Shown in pieces: positions 8,313 to 14,769 of a stretch of DNA of 64,000 nucleotides. Numbering within the stretch: position 1 is the stretch's first letter; each line of letters opens with the position of its first letter. Under the pieces are notes generated by a model that had not been told where the DNA came from, did no database searches, and worked only from the letters and a program-made list of their open reading frames with translations. Position numbers and translations under genes: made by a program. Source of the stretch: an uncultured Saccharospirillaceae bacterium (lineage in GTDB: Bacteria > Pseudomonadota > Gammaproteobacteria > Pseudomonadales > Oceanobacteraceae); assembly GCA_947503895.1 (NCBI GenBank), contig CANNFT010000008.1, positions 62,001 through 126,000 of the forward strand, in the 5' to 3' direction.

Positions 8313-9536
8313 ATGTTGTTATTTACTCGGCAAGCCAATCTAAAAAAACATCCTAATGGTCACTTTAATCAGCGATCAATTGAAGTTTTAGGCAGCATTA
8401 AAAGGATGATGAATAAGAATAGTTTGATGGCGGTTATCGGTTTTACATTAATACTTCAAGCACAGGCAAACGATCTTGACCTATCGCTAGGCTATGGCGT
8501 CGACTCTAACCCATATAAAATTAAACAGAAATTAGGGCCGGCCGATACGGCTTACACCCGTCTTAATATCGATGGTAGTTGGTCTATCGGTTCAAGTATT
8601 AAATGGGAGCTGCAAACCGAAATACGCGACTATGAAGAAGACAGTAACTTTGCTGACGAGTTTAAATGGGGAACAGCGTTAGAGTCCGATCTTCCTTTAA
8701 ATTGGATCAGTAAACGTCTTCAATGGCAGTCTAAGTTGTATTACAGTCAGCGAGATAAGTCATATATTAGCAAAAGCAGTGGTCAGATAGGCACCTATAA
8801 AAATGTTTCAATACGTGATCGATACGATTACTCCGAAAAAGGATTTCAAACTGGATTCAAGTGGAAATGGAGCCGCCGTTTCATGACACAAATTAATGCT
8901 GATGTTCGTGAACGGGAATATACCGACTATACCCGCCTGGGGACGAGCAATTTTGACTATCAACAGCGGTCACTGGAGGGAGTGCTGACGTGGTTCCCTG
9001 CGCGTAGTCATCGCTTTCGTTTACATGCAGAGGCTTCTGAACAAACTTTTTCCGATAAAAGGCAGCGAACCTTAACGGGAACGAGCATTAAATCGACGGA
9101 CTTGGCCTATGATGAACACACCTATCGTGTGGACTACCGGTGGAAAGAAAAGAATAAGTTCGCTTGGACGCTGAGTGGCCAATATACGCAATTGCGCGAT
9201 AATGGTTTAGGGTATTACGATAATGATAAAATGATTGCCCGTACGGGGTTACGTTTTACGGGCCTTCCACAAATTGAATGGGGTGGGCAGTACCAATATG
9301 CCGAAACACAATACATTAAACGTGCACAATCAACGCAAGACACCAGTGAAGACACGTACAGTCATAGAAAAACCAATACTCTTAAATTATTTTTAGAATT
9401 TAATTTAAAACCTAGGACTGGATTGGACGTCATTTGGTTTACGGATTATAAGATTGAACAACATCAATCTGACAAATCAGATTATCAATTCGATCGCTCA
9501 ATTATTGAAACAGGTGTGAAAATAGATTTCCTATAA
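8313..9536 (+). CDS. Putative outer-membrane beta-barrel protein
   Basis: The predicted protein has 407 residues if translation starts at 8313, where a strong ribosome site (GGAGG, 7-base spacer) precedes the ATG. The signal peptide, however, begins only at two adjacent Met codons at 8406 and 8409 (MMNKNSLMAVIGFTLILQAQA, cleaved before NDLDL). Either the signal has a long n-region or translation starts at 8406/8409 behind AAAAGG. After the signal the sequence alternates polar and aromatic residues in about 10-residue strands to the end (final residues KIDFL), as in an outer-membrane barrel. It is the last gene of the operon with the ligase fusion and the TPR protein. Together with the partial gene at the left edge it gives this locus two candidate outer-membrane proteins. 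Confidence 0.72.
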   Translation: MLLFTRQANLKKHPNGHFNQRSIEVLGSIKRMMNKNSLMAVIGFTLILQAQANDLDLSLGYGVDSNPYKIKQKLGPADTAYTRLNIDGSWSIGSSIKWELQTEIRDYEEDSNFADEFKWGTALESDLPLNWISKRLQWQSKLYYSQRDKSYISKSSGQIGTYKNVSIRDRYDYSEKGFQTGFKWKWSRRFMTQINADVREREYTDYTRLGTSNFDYQQRSLEGVLTWFPARSHRFRLHAEASEQTFSDKRQRTLTGTSIKSTDLAYDEHTYRVDYRWKEKNKFAWTLSGQYTQLRDNGLGYYDNDKMIARTGLRFTGLPQIEWGGQYQYAETQYIKRAQSTQDTSEDTYSHRKTNTLKLFLEFNLKPRTGLDVIWFTDYKIEQHQSDKSDYQFDRSIIETGVKIDFL

Positions 9537-9569
9537 TGGATGTCCGTAAATGTGATCTGAGCGTGTGAA

Positions 9570-9645
9570 GGCTGTTATCGCTTTTATACCCGTGTATAAA
9601 AGCAGCCAGACATTTATGAGAGATCCCCTATATTAAATGTAGGGG
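9570..9645 (+). terminator. Two hairpins after the barrel gene (possible terminator)
   Basis: A perfect 10-bp inverted repeat, GCTTTTATAC at 9580-9589 and GTATAAAAGC at 9594-9603 with a 4-base loop, is followed by a second hairpin, CCCCTA at 9625-9630 and TAGGGG at 9640-9645. Neither has a long T run behind it. They lie between two convergent genes and probably end transcription, but an operator role for the first palindrome is possible. Confidence 0.4.
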
Positions 9646-9786
9646 TATAGAATGGCTTTTTGGATTGCCTAAACACGTTCACACCACTGATTTTACGAAC
9701 GCGATCGAGTAGTATTAATCTATTACACTAAAGCCTATTTTTGTCTATCAAATTCCGGCATGTTTAAAGGCCCGTCCAAAAAGCGA

Positions 9787-10173
9787 TTACAGTAAACCCA
9801 GAATCGCTCCCATAATGGCATATCCCACCACAATGTATCCGGCGTTGATATAGAATAATTTGCGCGGTCGTCCTTCAAATAGATACCCAACACCTAAGGC
9901 TGAGCTGGCTAGAAAGGCTCCGGCCAGTCCTCCTACCATAAGGCCGTGAGTGGGATTTTCAGGCGAAAATAGGTATTCCATCACTTGAGCCGTGATGATT
10001 TGAACGATAAAGGTCGTACCGTAAATAAGCGCCATTCCATCTTTATCAGCTTTGACATCTTCTTCCGTGAGATTCAAAGTCTCCATCCAAACCCGACCAA
10101 AGAATGGGCCGTACCAAAGCCCTCCCAATATAAACATGCACACTGCTGCTACACCGCTCCCAATCCATTCCAT
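9787..10173 (-). CDS. DUF1761 family membrane protein
   Basis: A 128-residue integral membrane protein with four hydrophobic segments. The start MEWIGSGVAAVCMFILGGLWYGP and the later VWMETLNLTEED and HGLMVGGLAGAFL follow the DUF1761 pattern (GGLWYxP near the N-terminus). It stands alone, convergent with the barrel gene on one side and 85 bases downstream of plsC on the same strand, so co-transcription with plsC is possible. No biochemical function is known for the family. Confidence 0.75.
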   Translation of the reverse strand: MEWIGSGVAAVCMFILGGLWYGPFFGRVWMETLNLTEEDVKADKDGMALIYGTTFIVQIITAQVMEYLFSPENPTHGLMVGGLAGAFLASSALGVGYLFEGRPRKLFYINAGYIVVGYAIMGAILGLL

Positions 10174-10258
10174 ACGTGATCCCTATTTTTTGATGAGATT
10201 TATCCTTTCAGTTTAGTTGAAATAACGGTGAGGTCGAATTCCAGTGCTTGTTCGGAAC

Positions 10259-10984
10259 TTAAGCGCCGCTGGATTTTGCAGATTGACTGATGCGCTCGGC
10301 TTGTGACTCAATTAAGTGGCGACACGTAATGGCCAAATCAATGGCGTGATCTTCTGTTAACCCACGCGTGCTAAGTGGCGGCAGGGCTCTTACCTTAATG
10401 GTGCCTGCGCGCCAGCGGCTGTAACTTAAAGTTTTGTGTCGTAATGAAAAGGCCACTGGGACGATGTCAGCTTCAGCTGCGATGGCCAGCTTAAACGCGC
10501 CTAATTTAAACGGTAGCGGTTTCCCCCAGTTTCGAGTGCCTTCTGGAAAAATCAGTACCGACATATTTTGTGATGTTAAGATGTGGGCCACTCGATTTAA
10601 GGCTGCTTGAGCCTTGAGCTTTTTATTGCGTTTGATCGGAATGTTGCCTGCTAACCAATACACCCAGCCTATTATAGGAATATAAAGCAGTTCCCACTTA
10701 CCGAGTGTCACGACACCGCTTCTAATCATTACGGGCGCAAAAAACATATCGAGCGTATCTTGGTGATTGCAAATATAAATAGTTGGTTTACTAGGTGTTA
10801 GGTATTCCTCTCCTTCAATTTCAAATCTCACCCCCCAAATCCATTTGCAAGTATGGCTGACCCAATGACTTGCCATCGCCATATTGCTACGGTGACGCGG
10901 GCGCACCATGAGAACGGGGATAAGAAGCGCTGCTACCACGGCCATTAGAGCAAAGCCGATGATCAGTCGTAGGAAATACACCAT
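10259..10984 (-). CDS. plsC: 1-acyl-sn-glycerol-3-phosphate acyltransferase
   Basis: A 241-residue LPLAT-family enzyme that transfers an acyl chain to lysophosphatidic acid to give phosphatidic acid in phospholipid synthesis. An N-terminal membrane helix lies at residues 4-26. The catalytic NHQDTLD motif (His74, Asp79, HX4D) and the glycerol-phosphate-binding FPEGTRN motif (146-152) are intact, with GNIPIKRN between them. The length is normal for the family. It is bacterial PlsC rather than a late lipid A acyltransferase, which would lack this FPEGTR form. Regulation is not visible. Confidence 0.9.
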   Translation of the reverse strand: MVYFLRLIIGFALMAVVAALLIPVLMVRPRHRSNMAMASHWVSHTCKWIWGVRFEIEGEEYLTPSKPTIYICNHQDTLDMFFAPVMIRSGVVTLGKWELLYIPIIGWVYWLAGNIPIKRNKKLKAQAALNRVAHILTSQNMSVLIFPEGTRNWGKPLPFKLGAFKLAIAAEADIVPVAFSLRHKTLSYSRWRAGTIKVRALPPLSTRGLTEDHAIDLAITCRHLIESQAERISQSAKSSGA

Positions 10985-11490
10985 AAATTGCCTATGATCC
11001 CTGTCATGTTATCTTTTCGGCTTTCACCGTACGCCTCTTCCCACCCATGACTCTGTTGTCTTTATGTAATTCGTTAATCGAGTTTCCGCTTGAATCCCTC
11101 CGTCATGGTACGATGTTGAATGCAGTACAGCCGTCGTTAGTACAGTCGTCGTTAAATTCAGTCGTCGTTAAAGCACGTACAACGATAAGTCTCTTGCTGT
11201 TCATCTGCTTATCCGCAGGTAAATCATGGGTATGCGTCAGTATAATATATATGAGGGCGTTAAAGGTTCCGTTAGGTGAGTCACTATTCAGAAATGCTCT
11301 TTAAACTGAACGACATCATTACACTCAATCAATGCTCTCCCAGCGCATTTTACGATTTTGATCGGTTGGTCCGTCAATGGTTTGTCAATATGCATCACCC
11401 GTATCGCTGGCGTTTGGCAATATGTTCTTGCTATTAAATGCTTACTCATTACAATTTACCGAAAATCATCGCGTGATTGAGACAGTACTC
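10985..11490. other. 506-bp non-coding stretch with three short direct repeats
   Basis: Between plsC (leftward) and the DUF2986 gene (rightward) I find no convincing gene; a reading frame at 11047-11304 has no family pattern and no good ribosome site. The stretch holds three copies of CAGYCGTCGTTA at 11128-11139, 11143-11154 and 11159-11170, spaced 15-16 bases, which might be regulator sites or a small slippage repeat. The promoter of the DUF2986 gene should lie in the right half. Confidence 0.5.
11128..11170 (+). repeat. Three direct repeats CAGYCGTCGTTA
   Basis: Twelve-base words starting at 11128, 11143 and 11159 differ at a single position. The spacing of 15 and 16 bases is not exactly helical. 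No function is known. Confidence 0.7.
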
Positions 11491-11667
11491 GTGAATCGAA
11501 AGAAAAAAATACAGGGCATTTTCAATAAAAAATTGAAAAAGGCCAAGGCACGTTTAAATCCTAAAAACAAACCAAAATATGTCTCTAAAGCAGAGCGCGC
11601 TAAATTAGAAAATTCTAATGATGAGCATGCGACCTTGAATTCGGATGCCGCATCTGAATCATCATAA
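11491..11667 (+). CDS. DUF2986 family small basic protein
   Basis: A 58-residue protein beginning at a GTG codon: VNRKKKIQGIFNKKLKKAKA, then RLNPKNKPKYVSKAERAKLE, then an acidic, serine-rich tail. This matches the DUF2986 pattern found in Vibrio, Shewanella and relatives, whose members begin MNRKKKI. The frame is open further upstream to 11377, but those residues do not belong to the family, so I take the GTG as the start. The function is unknown; the strongly basic body suggests nucleic-acid or ribosome binding. A small hairpin (AATGTG at 11666, CACATT at 11678) overlaps the stop codon. Confidence 0.78.
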   Translation: MNRKKKIQGIFNKKLKKAKARLNPKNKPKYVSKAERAKLENSNDEHATLNSDAASESS

Positions 11668-11725
11668 TGTGCGGGGTCACATTCAACGAAGTGGATTGTG
11701 CTGAAGTTTGTGTTGAGGATTGCGT

Positions 11726-12196
11726 TTATTGAGTGTCTTCGGCTTCAATAAGTAAATGATCATCCTCGACGCCTATAATTTTCACCGTATCATTCAACTC
11801 AAATGAAGATTGCTGCGATCTGGCAGCCCACCTTGTGTCACCAATTCTCACATACCCCTGACCATTGCGGATGGGCTCCGAAAGGGTCACGACACGACCA
11901 ATGAATTGTGCCAGTTTATGGTTCAATGTAGGCGCGGTTGTGTATTTGTTGAACCGGCGAAAAAATTTCCAATATGCGAACGATATGGCAATCGACAGCA
12001 CAGCAAAAATCGTTAATTGATAATGCCAATGTAAATCTGGTTGGATGAGCAGCACGATCCAAAGTAAAAGTGATGCGAGCCCTGGACCGAGAAAGAATCC
12101 CACTGCACTGGACGCTTCAATGACCAACAGCACTATGCCGAGTATGCACCAATGCCAAGCACTGAGTTCAGAAAACAGCGTATTAAAAATATCCAT
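11726..12196 (-). CDS. NfeD-like membrane protein (YbbJ type)
   Basis: A 156-residue protein with hydrophobic segments at about residues 14-30, 34-51 and 58-76 and a C-terminal OB-fold domain (about 90-153: LSEPIRNGQGYVRIGDTRW then VKIIGVEDDHLLIEA), the usual layout of short NfeD proteins. It starts 3 bases after the stop of the qmcA gene. NfeD proteins partner with SPFH/stomatin proteins in membrane microdomain organisation and quality control, and the pairing here is the canonical one. Confidence 0.88.
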   Translation of the reverse strand: MDIFNTLFSELSAWHWCILGIVLLVIEASSAVGFFLGPGLASLLLWIVLLIQPDLHWHYQLTIFAVLSIAISFAYWKFFRRFNKYTTAPTLNHKLAQFIGRVVTLSEPIRNGQGYVRIGDTRWAARSQQSSFELNDTVKIIGVEDDHLLIEAEDTQ

Positions 12197-12199
12197 CGT

Positions 12200-13117
12200 C
12201 TAAGAGGCCTTGGTTTTTACACTGTCGACTAATTCCTTTATACCTTCTATGGAACCGATCACGGAAGCCGCTTCTAATGGCACCATGATGACCTTGGCAT
12301 TTTCGGATGCGGTTAGCTTGCCTAATGCATCCAAGTAGCGTTGTGCCACGAAGTAATTAATCGCTTGAGTATTTCCCTCTGCGATGGCCCGAGAAACGGT
12401 TGCGGTCGCTTTGGCTTCTGCTTCGGCTTCTCGCTCCCGTGCTTCTGCTTCTAAGAATGCTGCGTTTCGTTCGCCTTCGGCTCGTAAAATTTCGGATTGT
12501 TTTTCGCCTTCCGCAACGGCAATGGCAGCAGCTCGTTCACCTTCCGCTCTTAACACCACGGCTCTTTTTTCTCGCTCCGCCATCATTTGTTTATTCATCG
12601 CGTCTTTTAAGTCGTCGGGTGGGTTGATATTTTTTAATTCAACGCGCGTAATCTTTATTCCCCAAGGGTCGGTGGCCTCATCCAATTTAATTTGAACTTC
12701 GCTATTGATTCGATCACGGCTGGAAAGCATTTCATCGAGTTCCATGCTGCCTAATACAGCACGGATATTCGTCATAACGAGGTTTTCGAGTGCGCGCTGA
12801 ATGTCGGCAATTTCATAGGCGGCTTTTTCAGCATTGATGACTTGATAATAGGCCACACCGTCTGCCTCAACCGTGGCATTGTCTCGTGAAATGACTTCCT
12901 GCGGGGGGACATTTAGCACTTGCTCCATCACAAGTTGTTTGCTGCCGACGGAATCGATAAACGGGACAATGACGTGCAGTCCTGGCCTGAGTGTATGCGT
13001 ATATTTACCAAACCGCTCAACCGTGTACGCGTAGCCTTGAGGCACCATCTTGATGGACGTAAATATAATCGTAATGGCTAACACCACCAAAATGATCAGA
13101 CTGATCCCGATTTCCAT
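12200..13117 (-). CDS. qmcA: SPFH/band 7 (paraslipin) protein QmcA
   Basis: A 305-residue membrane-anchored stomatin-like protein: an N-terminal helix (residues 3-24), then the band 7 domain (GYAYTVERFGKY, then LRPGLHVIVPFIDSV, then VISRDNATVEADGVAYYQV), then an Ala/Glu-rich coiled coil (AEGERAAAIAVAEGEKQSEI), then a C-terminal oligomerisation part with AQRYLDALGKL. In E. coli QmcA is a substrate or partner of FtsH-type quality control. It is transcribed leftward with the nfeD-like gene downstream. The intergenic space to rpe (13118-13322) holds divergent promoters. Confidence 0.92.
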   Translation of the reverse strand: MEIGISLIILVVLAITIIFTSIKMVPQGYAYTVERFGKYTHTLRPGLHVIVPFIDSVGSKQLVMEQVLNVPPQEVISRDNATVEADGVAYYQVINAEKAAYEIADIQRALENLVMTNIRAVLGSMELDEMLSSRDRINSEVQIKLDEATDPWGIKITRVELKNINPPDDLKDAMNKQMMAEREKRAVVLRAEGERAAAIAVAEGEKQSEILRAEGERNAAFLEAEAREREAEAEAKATATVSRAIAEGNTQAINYFVAQRYLDALGKLTASENAKVIMVPLEAASVIGSIEGIKELVDSVKTKAS

Positions 13118-13322
13118 GACGTTGATCCCTTATTCGGCAATGAATGAATAGGTTTGACGTAAGTGGGCGCAGTGCTCGTATAGATCGGTGGCGGGAAAAG
13201 AATGTATCCACAGCCCCCACATTATCAGGTTAGTAGCCTAGCTTATCTTTTGCATAAATCTACTTTTGCCGTTGGCAGCAGCCATGCGTACAATACGCAC
13301 ATTGCTAAATAGGGGAATGTCC

Positions 13323-14003
13323 ATGGCTGCTAAGCCCGCTTTGATTGCTCCATCCATCTTGTCCGCCGATTTCGCGCGTTTGGGCGAAGAAGTCGACAAT
13401 GTTCTGGCTGCCGGAGCTGATGTTGTTCACTTTGATGTAATGGATAATCACTATGTTCCCAATCTCACCATTGGCCCCATGGTGTGTAAAGCTCTGCGTA
13501 AGCATGGTGTCAGTGCAGATATTGATGTGCACCTCATGGTGAGCCCTGTAGATCGTATTATTGGCGACTTTATTGAAGCTGGTGCCACTTACATCACATT
13601 TCATCCAGAAGCTTCCGACCACATTGACCGCTCTTTACAGCTTATTAAAAGCGCTGGTTGTAAAGCCGGACTGGTATTTAACCCAGCGACCCCATTGCAT
13701 TACATGGACTATGTGATGGATAAACTCGACATGGTGTTATTGATGTCCGTTAACCCAGGGTTCGGTGGTCAGAGCTTTATTCCTAATACGTTAGAAAAAT
13801 TAAAAGCTGCACGCGCTAAGATTGATAACAGCGGTTTCGATATTCGATTGGAAATTGATGGCGGTGTTAAAGTTGAAAACATCGGTGAAATTGCCGCAGC
13901 AGGGGCAGATACGTTCGTAGCTGGTTCAGCCATCTTTAATGCACCAGATTACAAGACGACCATTGATGCCATGCGTGCAGAGATTGCTAAGGCCACAGCT
14001 TAA
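13323..14003 (+). CDS. rpe: Ribulose-phosphate 3-epimerase
   Basis: Catalyses interconversion of ribulose-5-phosphate and xylulose-5-phosphate in the pentose phosphate pathway. The (beta/alpha)8-barrel motifs are all present: IAPSILSADFARLGEE, HFDVMDNHYVPNLTIGP (metal-binding His and Asp), LMSVNPGFGGQSF and EIDGGV. I start it at ATG 13323 because AGGGGA lies 6 bases upstream and the resulting 226-residue protein has the usual family length. The frame is open to 13266, but the extra 19 residues are not family-like. It overlaps gph by one base (TAATG), so the two genes are coupled. Confidence 0.95.
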   Translation: MAAKPALIAPSILSADFARLGEEVDNVLAAGADVVHFDVMDNHYVPNLTIGPMVCKALRKHGVSADIDVHLMVSPVDRIIGDFIEAGATYITFHPEASDHIDRSLQLIKSAGCKAGLVFNPATPLHYMDYVMDKLDMVLLMSVNPGFGGQSFIPNTLEKLKAARAKIDNSGFDIRLEIDGGVKVENIGEIAAAGADTFVAGSAIFNAPDYKTTIDAMRAEIAKATA

Positions 14004-14674
14004 TGCGGCTGGCACCCTTACCCAAGTTGGTGATTTTTGATCTCGACGGCACGTTAGTGGATAGCGTGCCAGAAATTGCGATCGCCATCGATCATACCTT
14101 ACGTGAAATGCACTTGCCGGTGGCCGGTGAAGAGCGTGTTCGACATTGGGTAGGGAATGGACTGCACAAACTGGTTGAGCGCGCTTTACGTTTTGCTGAG
14201 CACTTTTCCACTGAATATCAACATCAGGCTATCACACTTTTTGAGAAGCACTACGCTGAGGTGCTCAATCAAAAAAGTCCGTTGTATCATCAAGTTGTCG
14301 CATTGCTCACGGAACTCAAACGAAGCAACATATGCATGGCGCTGTGCACCAATAAACCAGAGCAGTTTGTTTGGCCGTTACTCAAGCATCACCAAATAGA
14401 GACTTTTTTTAGTTTGGTGGTGGGGGGCGATACGGTATCCGAGAAAAAGCCCAGCCCGCTTCCGTTACACTTTATCTGTAACTCTCTGGATATTTCACCC
14501 AGTGATACATGGATGGTGGGCGATAGCCAAGCCGATGCACTGAGCGCAGAGGCTGCAGGCGTGTCGGGCATACTGTTAAAGCAAGGTTATTCTCAAGGGC
14601 TTGATTTAACCGCGTTACCACACTTAGCGGTGTTCCAGGATATTGAAAGTTTCTTGGCATCCATCACACAGTGA
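14003..14674 (+). CDS. gph: Phosphoglycolate phosphatase
   Basis: A 223-residue HAD-superfamily hydrolase that removes phosphate from 2-phosphoglycolate, a by-product of DNA repair and oxidative damage. Motif I is FDLDGTLVDS (nucleophile and acid Asp in DxDGT), motif II is CTNKP, and motifs III/IV are EKKPSPLPL and VGDSQADALSAEAAG. The cap domain is of the Gph type (RHWVGNGLHKLVERAL). Start and rpe stop overlap as TAATG, the rpe-gph arrangement common in gammaproteobacteria. A strong bidirectional terminator follows. Confidence 0.93.
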   Translation: MRLAPLPKLVIFDLDGTLVDSVPEIAIAIDHTLREMHLPVAGEERVRHWVGNGLHKLVERALRFAEHFSTEYQHQAITLFEKHYAEVLNQKSPLYHQVVALLTELKRSNICMALCTNKPEQFVWPLLKHHQIETFFSLVVGGDTVSEKKPSPLPLHFICNSLDISPSDTWMVGDSQADALSAEAAGVSGILLKQGYSQGLDLTALPHLAVFQDIESFLASITQ

Positions 14675-14704
14675 ATAGCTGCGTAATAAAAGCCTGCTGA
14701 GTGC

Positions 14705-14736
14705 AAAAAAAAACGGGACAATGTGTCCCGTTTTTT
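14705..14736. terminator. Bidirectional rho-independent terminator
   Basis: The stem ACGGGACA/TGTCCCGT (14713-14720 and 14724-14731, loop ATG) is flanked by an A run on the left and a T run on the right. It can stop gph transcripts on the plus strand and the FecR-protein transcripts arriving from the minus strand. Confidence 0.93.
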
Positions 14737-14769
14737 CAATGATCATCCCGTGTAGATTTAAATTGACTG

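Noticed and set aside
11047..11304. 85-codon frame between plsC and the DUF2986 gene
   Set aside because: No recognisable domain, no convincing ribosome site, and it contains the short direct repeats.
12384..12695. 103-codon frame on the plus strand
   Set aside because: Antisense to the Ala/Glu coiled coil of qmcA; low complexity, no family features.
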